In this document: positions 21,190-32,353 of the stretch, in pieces
Position numbering within the stretch: the first letter of the stretch is position 1
Layout: each line of letters starts with the position of its first letter
Origin: Adiantum capillus-veneris
Lineage: Eukaryota > Streptophyta > Polypodiopsida > Polypodiales > Pteridaceae
Direction of reading: 5' to 3'
DNA: 64,000 nt
Assembly: GCA_014529385.2 (NCBI GenBank)
Contig: CM043965.1
Span: forward strand, 16,941,912-17,005,911
Made by a program: the position numbers and the translations under genes
The notes under the pieces: model-generated
The model's database searches: none
What the model was told of the DNA's origin: nothing
What the model saw: the letters and a program-made list of their open reading frames with translations, nothing else

Positions 21190-22739
21190 CAAAATAGAAG
21201 ATGCTCATGGCCAAAACGCTAATGCGTGTGTGCAATTTGCTCATGGGGGAGAGGGCGGCATTTCGCATGGAACTCCTTGACTCTGCAAAACCAGAAAAAT
21301 AAACAATTAACACTTTGTTATTTAATAGTTGATATAAAATCAACACTTTGATAATTTAAATAAGATTAAACTTACATGTTGCAGAGTTCTGCACGCATTT
21401 TCGAACTCCTCTCAAGAGATTATTTGATTTTTAAACAACCAACACCAAGTTTGATACTCGGTATGGTTCTCTCTATATCTCTGCAAATCTCTAGTCGGGC
21501 GACTCATGGTAATATTATACTGACAAAAAAATAGCAACCAATTAATTAAATGAAAAACATTAGGTTTTTTACAATAAAACTAATATTTTTACTTACATAT
21601 TTGTCTTTCCAAGCCGTTTTTCTCATGAACCATAATGCGTAGGAGTCTAATGGGATCTAGCCTCAACTTGGCGCGTATACATCCTCGCACCCATTGCCCT
21701 TTCGTCCTCTTTCTCTCCCATAGCTGTCTCCCACTCCAAATCATGGACATTTCCTGGCCGATAGCTGTGCTCAAGAGACTCCATTGTCTTCTTTGCATCT
21801 CTCCTCACACTAGATTTTTTGTTCTTGAGAAATGTTTTGACATGCTCTTGCAGCCATTGCCTTGAGAATTGTTGCCCCACAAGGTTGGGGAAACGCATGT
21901 GCATGGTTGTCTCTATATATGTGAGGTTGTAGGGATCCTGGTGATTAAATTTGAGAAAACAATTGATATATGTGGAGTGGATTAATTGGTTGAGGTGTGT
22001 GCGGAATCTCCTGCCCTACGCTGTCCCGAGATCCACCATACCTCCTCTATGAACCTGGTAGTATAATCCGCAAGCATCTGGTACAGGCATGTCATGGTCC
22101 TCATCTTCTGCTGGAGGAGGGAGCAGTGACTGTGGAGGAGAATCTGTAGTACTCCCCCCCCCCCCCCCCTCCCTCCAAAACAACAACTAGCTCCGCTCCC
22201 TCGTCGAGATCGACCCGCGCTAGTGCGCGAGCTGCCCTGGCGCTGACTCCCAGAAGAGCGCCGACGTGAATCTGGGACAGAAGGTGGGATAGGTAATGGA
22301 TAGGTGGACACCCGTGGCGTCGGACCTTGTGGCGTGGTGTCGCACCCAAGGGAATCGCACCCAACGGCGTCAGACCCTGTGAAGGAAAAGATGAACCTGG
22401 AGCTGTAGGTGGAAAACTCTGCAAGTACGGAGTGCCACCAGTCGGAGTAGAGACCTCAGATAATCCAAACGCTGCTAGCTGCACCGGTGAATAGCATTGT
22501 GCAAGGGTCTGCTGCAAATCTAACCACTCAGCCTGAAGATGCAATGCCCTCTCCACATCTGGATCGGTCACAAGTACGACAGCGGACCCACCAAGAGCGT
22601 CTCAAAACCAGTCGAACCCTGATGATGACTACTGAGGCGACGGCTGTGAATGATAGGCAGAGAGAGCGTCGGGATATGACATCCCGTCCGCCATGAACTC
22701 CTCAATGTTGCAAAAGTGTGGTGTGGAAGAAGAAGCCAT
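21190..22739 (-). pseudogene. TNPA-like gene of CACTA 1 (transposon accessory protein)
   Basis: On the minus strand an ATG at 22739 opens MASSSTPHFCNIEEFMADG. This stays in the frame of the 22101-22571 ORF but meets TAG at 22629-22631 and a TGA shortly after. The middle is Pro/Gly/Ser/Arg-rich. The next conserved part (21647-21904) reads TTMHMRFPNLVGQQF and KSSVRRDAKKTMESLEH, like the plant En/Spm second-ORF family (Transposase_24-type). Exon ends with GTAAGT (near 21595) and TGTAAG (near 21375) donors are visible. A related piece in CACTA 2 (52780-53225) supports it. In maize TNPA binds subterminal repeats and regulates the element. A C16 run at 22154-22169 is a likely frameshift site. Confidence 0.68.
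22154..22169. repeat. C16 homopolymer in TNPA-like gene
   Basis: Sixteen consecutive C on the plus strand encode a Gly run on the coding strand. Two overlapping minus-strand frames exchange here. Confidence 0.85.
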
Positions 22740-23075
22740 GGTCTGCATTTATTGCGACAAAGATTAAACTCTCTAATAAAAATTGGAGTATATGATAACA
22801 AATTTACACATTGATTTTTTTCAAACATTGGATTTTTTAACATTGGATTCTCTAAAGTATCCAATGTTGAAAGAATCTAATGTGGAAAGAATCAAAGGTG
22901 TGTCTACAACCTATAAAGAACCTTGCAAAGCTTTGAGTGCTAATAAGATATTAGTGTGTGTATTGGCTAATAAGAGATTATTGTGTTTATGATTAGTGTG
23001 ACCAATTGTGTGATCACTTGGACGGCCATTGGGGCCTAATACGTCACTTACGACTTAATCATGGAGGTATATGTA
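22740..23075 (-). other. Upstream of TNPA-like ATG
   Basis: No gene. AT-rich, with short repeats of TTGGATT and CCAATGT around 22795-22880. It leads into the palindrome array. Confidence 0.4.
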
Positions 23076-24765
23076 TGTTTTTGTGTTGATTAGTGTTTAA
23101 TTAAACATAATTAGTGTGTGTAATTGACATGTACACACACTATTTAGTGTGTAATTGACATGAACATTTGTGTACATTGGCCAATGCACACACTAATTAG
23201 TTTGTGCATTGGCTTGTGTAATTTCCTTGTGCACACACTAGTTAGTGTGTCTTAACATACACTAATTAGTGTGTGCATTGGCTTGTGTAATTGGCTTGTG
23301 CACACACTAATTAGTGTATGCATTGGCCAATGCACACACTAAATAGTGTATGTTAACGCACACTAATTAGTGTGTGCATTGGCTTGTGTGATTGGCCAAT
23401 GCACACACTAATCACACACTAATTAGTGTGTGTTAACACACACTAATTAGTGTGTGCATTGGCCAATGTGATTGGCTAATGTACACACCAATGCACACAC
23501 TAATTAGTGTGTGTTAATTAATTGGCTTGTGCACACACTAATTAGTGTGTGCATTGGCCAATGTGATTGGGCAATGCACACACTAATTAGTGTGTGATTA
23601 GTGTGTGCATTGGTCAATGGGATTGGACATTGGACAATGTGATTGTTCAATGCACACCACTAATCACACACTAATTAGTGTGTGTTAACACACACTAATT
23701 AGTGTGTGCATTGGGGATTAGTGTGTGTTAACACTAATTAGTGTGTGCACTGGTGATTAGTGTGTGCATTGGCCAATGTGATTGGGCAATGCACACACTA
23801 ATTAATGTGTGTTAACACACACTAATTAGTGTGTGCATTGGCTTGTGTGATTGGCCAATGCACACACTAATCACACACTAATTAGTGTGTGCATTGCCCA
23901 ATCACATTGGCCAATGCATACACTAATTAGTGTGTGCACAAGCCAATTAATTAACACACACTAATTAGTGTGTGCATTGGTCAATGTGATTGGCCAATGT
24001 ACACACCCATTGGTCAATGTGATTGGCCAATGTACACACCCATGCACACATTAATCACACACTAATTAGTGTGTGTTAATTAATTGGCTTGTGCACACAC
24101 TAATTAGTGTGTGCATTGGCCAATGTGTTGGGCAATGCACACACTAATTAGTGTGTGATTAGTGTGTGCATTGGTCAATGGGATTGGCCATTGGCCAATG
24201 TGATTGGCCAATGCACACCACTAATCACACACTAATTAGCGTGTGTTAACACACACTAATTAGTGTGTGCATTGGTGATTAGTGTGTGATTAGTAGTGTG
24301 TGTTAACACACACTAATTAGTGTGTGCATTGGTGTATGCATTGGCCAATGATTAGTGTGTGATTAGTGTGTGCATTGGCCAATGGACACACTAATTAGTG
24401 TGTGTTTAGTGTGTGTTAACACACACTAATTAGTGTGTGCATTGGCCAATCACATTGACTAATGCACACACTAATTAGTGTGTTAAGTTTAGGTTTTTCA
24501 AGTAAGTGTTAAGTTTAGGTTGCCAATGTCAAGATTAAAATGTGTTAAGTTTAACATGTGCACACACTAATTGGTGTGTCTTTACTTACACTAATTAATG
24601 TGTGCATTAGAATAATGCACACACTAATTAGTGTGTGTTAAGAACACATTGAGTAGTGTATGTAAACACACTATTAGTGTGTGCATTAGAGTAATGCACA
24701 CACTAATTAGTGCACGCATTGGCATATGCACACACTAATTAGTGTATGCACATACTAATGCATAA
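23076..24765. repeat. Array of two alternating short palindromes inside CACTA 1
   Basis: About 1.7 kb built almost only from two self-complementary words: CACACACTAATTAGTGTGTG (I count at least 25 full or near-full copies) and CATTGGCCAATG with its shorter form GATTGGCCAATG. They are joined by TTAACA, GATTAG or GCTTGTG linkers. Order and spacing vary, so it is not a simple tandem repeat. No coding potential. It separates the minus-strand TNPA-like gene from the plus-strand transposase gene. Confidence 0.95.
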
Positions 24766-24782
24766 CTTAAATTAACATATGG

Positions 24783-24977
24783 ATGTGTGTGTGTATGTGT
24801 GTTTCTACGTATGTGTGTGTATGTGTGTGCATGCATGTGTATGTGTGAGTTTGTGTATGCATGTGTGTGTTTGTGTTTATATGCATGTGTATATGTATTT
24901 GCATGCGTGTTAACTTGTGCGTGTGTATGTATGTGTGTGTGTGTATGTGTGTGTGTGTATGTGTGTGTATGAGTGTG
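24783..24977. repeat. TG/TATG-rich microsatellite
   Basis: Imperfect (TG)n with TATG and TGCATG interruptions. The His/Thr-rich minus-strand frame and the Cys/Val-rich plus-strand frame over it are translation artefacts. Confidence 0.9.
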
Positions 24978-25235
24978 TAAAAATCAAGAAACATAACAAG
25001 AAAACACACATTGTGGAATTGAAGAGCTTGTTGGGAGAGGGTAGGAGAGCATAGATGGAAGAGCACAGATGGTGGAGAGTAGAAGAGTAGGTAGCAAGGG
25101 TGTAAGAGCTCAAGGTTGTGAGGTTCTTGCTTTCGGCTTCTATGAAGAAGACGATGAAATTTGAAAATTAGGGTTTTGAACTATGCGGGTCGCGCGGGTG
25201 CCCTTATTTATTAAAAAATTTGAAAAAAAAAATTC
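24978..25235 (-). other. Possible 5' end of the TNPA transcript
   Basis: CT-rich on the minus strand, with short exon-like frames (24910-25113) but no protein I recognise. It lies next to the internal subterminal-motif cluster. It could be untranslated first exon of the leftward gene. Inference only. Confidence 0.3.
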
Positions 25236-25290
25236 CACGCCTATTACCACGAACATTACCGCAACAATTACCGTGCCTATTATCGCACTG
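25236..25290. promoter_or_regulatory. Internal cluster of subterminal motifs between the two CACTA genes
   Basis: Five ATTACC(G/A)-type words in 55 bp, the same motif as at both transposon ends, here in the gap between the divergently oriented genes. Plausibly a TNPA-responsive bidirectional promoter element. The motif is seen; the role is inferred. Confidence 0.6.
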
Positions 25291-25539
25291 CAATTTTGGT
25301 GAAACCAAAGAGAATGTCACGTTCTAACATTATGACCTTTGATTTTCAATATCTTTTGGTACTATGTTTTTTATGAAATGTATATAAAATGAAATGATTC
25401 CTAGTACTTTGAAAATGACATTGCTACCTAAAAGTTTTGATTACCATGCATGTTAACTTTTTTAACTTTTTGATGATATTTTATTAACCTTTTTTTTGTA
25501 ATTTGATTTTAATTAGTGTATGTAATTTATTAATTTAGG

Positions 25540-28500
25540 TTGCTTGGGATGATTTTGGCCCGTCCATTGAACCGGATAGATCACGGTGGTTGGTCGAGCG
25601 ATTACCATGCCCATGCGTGCGGTGCAAATGCTCCATTGCTCACCTTCGATGGATATGCTTGAGTCATGTAGAAGATTATGGACTATGGGATAATGCTCAC
25701 AAACATGCACGGATGGAAACAAACGATCCGCGAATTATAGCGGCTATTGACGTCACCCCTCATTGGCGTGTGGTTGGTGGAGGAGTGGAAAGGAGGGTGG
25801 AAGAGCGCATGCACCAGGAATACATTAGAGAGGGAGGAAGCACATCAAATCAGCCACATGCTGCTTCCTCTATGAGTGACCACATCCCATCTCCTTATGC
25901 GGATGCAGAAGACAACCATTTGCATAGAATGGTTGAGGATCTCCTTGCACGAGAGGAGGAGCATGAACCAAAGTTTGCATGCGAAGAAGCTTCCGAAAGA
26001 ACAAGGAGTGAGCTACTTGATTTGGCACACACTGCACTATATGAGAGATGCTCCTACTCCATTTTAAGGGCATCTCTCAAAGTCCTTAACCTTCAGGTGA
26101 TGTCTGGATAGAACAATGCAAGTGTCGACGCACTTTTGAGGTATGTATACAGATTGTGAAGGATGCTTGTGGAATGCATAAATTAGCTTTTAATGTACTT
26201 TCTTCTTGTGATAGGTTGCTAGGAAAGATGCTGCCAGCTGGCAATCACATGCCAGAGAATAGACAAAAAGCATGCAAAGTGGTGAGAGGATTAGGGATGG
26301 ATTATGATCGCATTTATGCTTGCATGAACGGTTGTGTGATCTTTCGTAATGAGCATGCTGATTGTTACACATGTCCATCGTGCGAGGAGCCTAGGTTCAA
26401 AGAAGGAATGCAGAGCAATAGAATTCCATGTAAAATTTTGAGGCATTTTCCACTCATCTCTCACATCCAACACATGTTTAGATCGAAGGGTACGAGCGAG
26501 CTTTTGAGTTGGCATGCAAAAAATGGCTCAACAGATGGTATTATCAAAGTGCCGGCTGACTCACCAGGAACGCACAAGGTAAAAAACATGGTTGTATATC
26601 TGCAGCCTCCTATTGAAGACCTTCAAGATCTATGGAGAGGCATAGATATCATTGACATTTCACGGCCACCACGAGACCGCAAAGCCGTCATCAAGTGCAT
26701 CCTCATGTGGACCATGCATGATTACCCAGCATTTGGAGAGGTATCTGGTAAGTATGCACATGTTAAGTGTACTCTTTGCTTTAGGTTTATCATCTCATGT
26801 GTAACGTTTGTTTACCTCTTGGTAGGACTGTCAACATCTGGACATAGTGCGTGTCCAACTTGTGGCCCTTCCCTTGTGACAGAAAGACCTCCTCTTCTTG
26901 GGAAGGTGATCTATCCCAACAACCATCGCTTCTTTCCTCCTTCACATTGTAGATATGCTCCCCCTATCAATGGAGTGAAGCCATTCCATTGGAACATGGC
27001 TGATTGGGTGAAGCATTTGGAGGAGCATCACCGTACCTCACCCCCTCCCAATGAGCTGCCAAGGGTATGTCGAGGTACTCTATCTTCTTGTTGCTCCCCT
27101 ATTGGGCTTCATTGAAAATTCAGCACTGTTGGACCCTATGCATGTATTCAAAAATGTTGGGCAAGCTATATGGGATCACATAATTGGCAAGAAGGATTCA
27201 TTGGGTGCTAGGTAAGATTTAAGAGCCATGAGACGTCTCCCCCCTTTAGCCACGCCCTGCATGGGGGATCAGGGAAAGATGATTCTCCCAAAAGCACCGT
27301 GGATACTGTCAAAGGCAGACCAAGAGTGGACAAAGCAAGTTATGGCATCCATCCAAACTCCAACGGGATACATTCGGTCACTCAAAGGTGCTTTTTGTAG
27401 TTTGTACTTCCCATAACTATTAGTAGTTATGGAGACACTAAGGCGAAGGCTCCAATATTCAAAGTGGGTGAGATTGTGAGGTAATGGTTGTTTTTTCAAG
27501 TACTATATCATGTTGTGCCAGGTACAATGGAATTTGTTTTCATGTACTATATTATTTGTGCCTTGTAGATTTGTGAGCTCCAAGGAGATAGAAGTGGAAG
27601 CCATACCAATAGCCCATCAGCTAGTAGTAGAGGCAGTGTGTGCTATTGAGGATGCATTACCATGTACAATCCTTGTTAGCCAAGTAAACCTATTGCTTCA
27701 CCTTGTTGAGGAGATTGCCATTTGTGGGGTGGTTCACTCTAGATGGATGTTCTTCTTGGAGAGATTCTTGAAGACTTTAAAGGATTTTGTTAGATTGAGG
27801 TCACAACCGGAGGTATGCAAAATCAATACAATATAGATAGAATTTATAAGCTATGGAGTTACTAATAAAAAAATGTGGTTTTAATGTTTTCAGGCGAGCA
27901 TGGCAGAAGGTTGGGTGGTGCAAGAGGCATTTGTGTATGTCTCACAATATCTCATCACAGTGGATCCATCATTGCCTCGTATGTGGAGTGAGGAAGAGGA
28001 TCCTAGGAAGCACTCAACCATTCCTAGTGGAAAAGGCTCACTCTTGGTCATGGATAGAGAGTTTCATACCACAGTCAACAACTACTGTTTACTCAATGCC
28101 ACTATCATGATCAATATGTACTTGGAAGCCCGCGCAGCTAGAGAAAGGGATAGAGATGCATGGAAGAGGTCGCATGGAGGTAGACGTGCACCTCCTTTTG
28201 CTAAAGAGCTTGAAAAATATCCTGTTTTGATTCAAGTAGAGTGGATCCATAATGCCATGACCAATGCCAAAGCACAAGGAGAACAAATAAGCCCTAAAGA
28301 ATGGGAGTATGCGCGAGGATGTTTGCGCAAGTTGAGTGTGTATATGTTATGTTTGCATGCATGCAAATCACTTTATGAAATGCGATGTAACCTCTTATGC
28401 ATTGTGAATGTAGGGTCTCACTTTCAACTTCATTTGGTCCGAAGGCCGACATTTCCACACCCGCAAGATAGATGAGCGTCGGACCACTAACGATTGTGGC

Positions 28501-29132
28501 GTGATGGGAAACTTTGACACAACAACAAATGCAGTCAGATATTGTGGTACTATAGAGAGAGTAATCAAAGTGGATTTCAGATCTTTTCACAAATTCCTCT
28601 TTGAGTGCCGATGGTTTGCGGGTGAGGTCAAAAGACATGAAAATGGGCTCATTATGGTGGATTCCACCCAATTCCATCGGGGGAAAATTGACAACTTGGT
28701 GTATCCTAGTAGTTGCGAGCAAGTAATTTAGACTATGTGCAATCAAATTAAATTACAAATTTAATATATGTATGTTAGCTTATTGTTTGTGTGTGACGTA
28801 CAGGTTTTTTATGTGCCATGTATATATCAAAGAAGACTTTGGTATGTCATTCCAGTCACGCCGCAGGGTAGATCTATCTTTGCAGAGATGGACATTGAGC
28901 CAGTATACCATCACCACAAGATGCAAAGGAAGATGTAGTTGAAGTTGAAGAAGGTCAGCCAAGCCTTGCAACTAGTCATCTTGAGGAGGAGGAAGAGGGA
29001 GAAAGTGATGATGATTCTACAGGAGGTGATGGAGAGGAGGAAGAATCTCTAAACTTGTTTATTGATTTGAATACTATGGGTCTAAATATGGACCCTAGTG
29101 CTTGTAGAGATCTTATACAAGATGAGAATTAA
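25540..29132 (+). pseudogene. TNPD-like CACTA transposase gene (tnp2, DUF4218, DUF4216)
   Basis: Multi-exon plus-strand gene. Exon 1 (about 25540-26120) carries the transposase-associated Cys domain (CPCVRCKC) and ends LNLQVMSG-stop-NNASVDALL, where a TAG replaces an expected Trp codon. The tnp2 core lies at about 26215-27240: KMLPAGNHMPENRQKACK, CPSCEEPRFK, ILRHFPLISHIQHMF, WTMHDYPAFG, then after an intron (donor CTG/GTAAGT, acceptor near 26825) SGHSACPTCGPS and KVIYPNNHRFFP. A one-base deletion near 27125 shifts the frame before LDPMHVFKNVGQ. DUF4218 follows (27228-27835, 27895-28350) and a DUF4216-like part (28414-28730, 28802-29132), with another shift near 28904. It ends in an acidic tail at TAA 29130-29132. 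The family product cuts and pastes the element; this copy has at least three lesions. Confidence 0.88.
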
Positions 29133-29339
29133 TAAAACTTTCCATTCTTTTTTTTGGTGTAGTATATGATTAATTTGCAAATATTTCATCATGTGCTACT
29201 TATGAATAGTATTTGTAATGGTTTTGTTGTGAGTATTATGATTTATGTAGAGAATTTTTAGAGTGAAAGAGAGATTAAGTGAAGTGAGCATTCTGGAGAA
29301 TGTAGGAGTTGTAGTTTGTAAATACATTTTGAGTTGTAT

Positions 29340-29528
29340 TTGATTTAAATGGTAACCCGCGGGAGAGGAGGGGGAAAGGGGGTCTATGGCCTTGGCGGTA
29401 ATGGGCGCGGTAATAAACGCGGTAATACGCCGCATGAACAACAAAGCTATTTCTCTCTCCTCATTTTGAATTTCTCTCTCTTGCTTTGTGGTAATGGTCC
29501 GTGGTAAACACCATGGTCTCTCATAGTG
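29340..29528. repeat. Right subterminal motifs and terminal repeat, CACTA 1
   Basis: GCGGTAAT words at about 29393, 29409, 29420 and variants at 29488 and 29500, ending TCATAGTG at 29528. Confidence 0.85.
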
Positions 29529-30438
29529 ATCCCTATGCGAGCATAATGTACACAGATGCCTTGTCAATTACATAGAACAAACACATCCTTGTCATTATAT
29601 GCAACATATATTTTTTTCAGTGTGTTGTTGCTACGTAAAAATAGAACACTCGGCATGCCTCCGAGTGCTCTATTTTTGCATAGGAATGACACAATCCAGT
29701 AGACACAATTTTTCTTGCTAATGTCATCTTTACACAAAAAATACAACACCCAAAATACTCTATTTTTGCATAGCAAGGACACAATCAAGTAGGAAGAAGA
29801 CATATTTTCACCCTTATGCAAAAAAAGGTTACTTGAACACATGTCCGAGTACTCTATTTTCCGCATAGCACTGACACCATTGTCATTATACAATATTATC
29901 CAATCCTTCTCACATATCATTCCTATGCAGCTCTTGTGATCCTATTATATGCCACACTTGTGTGTAAAAACCCTAGAATACATACGCAAGCTATTAGCTT
30001 CCTGAGATCCTCCACCATGTCTAATGTGTTTGATAAACTTGGTTCTTACCTGATAGTGAGACTTCTCCATACCTTGAGTAGACCAGATTAACAAGATTCC
30101 ATATTTCTTTACAAACCAAGGAGTGTGATTGTATATAATATGCTACACAAAAAAAGTATTCAGCAACTTATGCAAATATGGAAGCAAATTAGTAGAATCA
30201 TAATTCATAAGTATTACAATGTAGTGTGTGACGTGCTCTCAGCTCCAAGAACTTGTCATAAGATTCTTGAATCTTTTCAACTCTTTCTTAAAGTTGGAGA
30301 GGTCATTCTTTCCTTAATGACTTTTAGCACAGTAAGATAAGTGCATGCAATGTGGAGAGGTGGACATTTGCAAGGGGAATATATAAAACACCTTGAAAGC
30401 CTGGATTTTCAGAGTGTCTATCGAGGGCTATGTTTCAA
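29529..30438. other. Intergenic stretch with repeated CTCTATTTTTGCATAG words
   Basis: No supported gene. A CTCTATTTTTGCATAG-like word recurs near 29668, 29758 and 29850 with similar surroundings. A hairpin is listed separately. Frames at 29564-29920 arise from this repeat. Confidence 0.5.
29637..29677. repeat. Hairpin with 17-bp arms
   Basis: AAAAATAGAACACTCGG and its complement face each other with one mismatch (G-U compatible in RNA) around a 7-base loop. Unknown role. Confidence 0.75.
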
Positions 30439-30441
30439 CTA

Positions 30442-31583
30442 GTAGGATTCAGCTTCTTTGTTGCACCCATGCATTAGATACAAGGGATTTTGGAATTGGC
30501 ACCCCTTAACACATTGTACATACACTTTAGTGTCTTTAGGTCCCCCCATGTGCCATTTTACCTTGTAACTACCAAAGCCCTCAACATCTAGCTCCTCTCC
30601 TCCAGTCTATCGAGCTTTGATTATTAGAGGGTACTAGTGTGATGGAATACCTAATTCAACACATTGAAATCTTTACTATCAACCTCAAAAGCATCCAACC
30701 ACCAAATGTTCTTCTCTGACTGCGCATTAGGGTTTGATTTTCCCTCTATGATCTAAAGATCTATATTTATAAGGGTTATTGATACTCTCTCAAGCTTTCT
30801 ACCCTTCATATTTGAACTCTCATCTAATTTGATGACAAAAATGGCTTGCCTATTCACCTCAATATGTTGAAGATCATAGAATTTTATCATTTCCCTCTAC
30901 TAGGTTCTCAAGTCAAATAAAATCTTGTTGAAAGAGTTAAACTTGAGGGCTTTCTTCTTACCAGAATATATGTCATTGATGTGGAAAGGGTCTCCACGCA
31001 TTTCCATGGCCTTGGAATTAATTTTGAGCTTGGCATGTTGAGCACCTGATGGCTTTGGAAGCAAGGACCCCTTCACTCTTGACTGCTTCAGGGCTTTATT
31101 GATGATCTTGAACAACTTTTGGTGACCTGCCCTAATGATTCCAACTTTTTTCTTAAACTCGTCTTTATCTAAAGTAGAGATTTGCAAAAATCCATCGATT
31201 CATTTTTGCCTAGAAACCCTAAATCTTCTTTTATTAAATAGTTTGCAAGCAGCAATAGGTGGAATCACTTCATAAAATGATTGTCATGCACCTCTCATGT
31301 TTCCTTGTGAACAGTTTGGTTGATCTAAGGACCGAAGGTAAACACAAAGAAAGACTACAGCATCCGATGATATCAACTTGCAACACAAATATCAATTTGA
31401 TTAAAAAGAAAGAAATTTTACCTCACTGATTTGATCCTTGTGTTGTAGCCTCCACCTCCTCACTTGAGACTCTCTATATTCTTCAACTTCCTTTGTCTTT
31501 GTCCAAGCCCAAGATTTTTCCTCTTTCTTCTTCTTTACCTTCTCCATGATTTCTTGAAATTGATTATTAAGAGAATCCTTCAA
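30442..31583 (-). pseudogene. Decayed multi-exon gene of unknown identity
   Basis: Coding character continues on the minus strand through several segments. These are a Lys/Glu-rich helix (31401-31583, KVKKKKEEKSWAWTK), a basic segment (30900-31187, DKDEFKKKVGIIRAGHQKLF, then GDPFHINDIYSGKKK) and, after a stop, MIKFYDLQHIEVNRQAIFVI (about 30880 downwards). After further stops comes a segment ending at TAG 30439-30441 with FGSYKVKWHMGGPKDTKVYV. GT/AG boundaries are plausible around 31200-31400. I do not recognise the family. At least two in-frame stops interrupt it. The varied, non-repetitive peptide composition and several Trp and Cys residues argue for a former protein-coding gene or a captured gene fragment rather than chance. 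Confidence 0.5.
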
Positions 31584-32353
31584 CTACAGTAGCAAATTGT
31601 TTTATAGATTGAAATTGTTTTATGTTCTATAAGGTTTTTTATCTAGCTTAATAGACCTCTCATACATCTCCTACCAAATTCATCAATGAAGAAAAATCAA
31701 AAAGTGGTGGTGGTCCTTGGTGGGTGATGGTGTCTATGGGTTACAATCTACCATTTTTCCATAGATCAATGTGTTTTTCTTGTTGTAATCTCAATGATAC
31801 TATGGTAGAAGGAGGAGTTTCACAATGCATATTTCTTTTTTGAAGAGGGGAATATTTATCTTCCAACTCGATATGGAGATAATGGAGATGATGTGGGGAT
31901 GATGATGAGTTGGATATGGTACAAAGAAAGGGTAGAATGAGCATAGGGAAATTTGAAATCTGTACCACAGAGAAATATGGTGCATTGGGAGGGAGAAATT
32001 TTGGGAAAGGAACACATTCCCAAGAGATCTGAAAACCACTACATGTGGGGCCCCAAAAAGTGACATTTTGTGCACCTAGTAAAAATATAAAGTTTCCCTC
32101 CAATTTTGGGTTTTAGAATTCCTTGTTCATTTTTTCAAAAATGAAAAGTATTGTCCAAAGGGATATGCAATAGGTATTTGGTCCATATCTCACAGACTGC
32201 ATGCGGATTTTTATTGAATGATTTCTCTATTTCTAGAGAAAAATCAAAGCATCTACATAATTTGAGGCTTTGTTTTGAGAAATGTTGAGAAACCAAATTG
32301 AGCCTTAGTCCGATGAAATATTTGTTTATGGTGGCTAACAAAATGTCATTGGG
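31584..32353. other. Unassigned segment upstream of the decayed gene
   Basis: Frames at 31741-32103 and 32135-32377 (minus) show no motif and may be non-coding. Possibly 5' region of the pseudogene. Confidence 0.35.

Larger units (their letters stand above)
20662..29528 (+). mobile_element. CACTA (En/Spm) DNA transposon 1, full length
   Basis: The left end begins CACTATAACA (20662) and the right end finishes TCTCATAGTG (29528), so the terminal inverted repeats start CACTAT. Both ends are flanked by ATC (20659-20661 and 29529-29531), the 3-bp target duplication expected of this superfamily. GCGGTAAT/ATTACCGC subterminal motifs cluster at both ends and once internally. Inside are a minus-strand TNPA-like gene, a palindrome array, a TG-rich microsatellite and a plus-strand TNPD-like transposase gene. 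Length is 8867 bp. Intact ends suggest it could still be mobilised in trans, but both genes carry lesions. Confidence 0.93.

Noticed and set aside
23076-24765. CRISPR-like array
   Set aside because: Repeats are palindromic words without unique spacers of constant length, inside a plant transposon.
24767-25066. His/Thr-rich protein on the minus strand
   Set aside because: It is translation of a TG/CA microsatellite.
29564-29920. 118-codon protein with internal repeats
   Set aside because: Repeats in the peptide come from the repeated CTCTATTTTTGCATAG DNA word.
31741-32103. 120-codon minus-strand gene
   Set aside because: No recognisable domain, low-complexity composition and no clear exon signals; left as unassigned.
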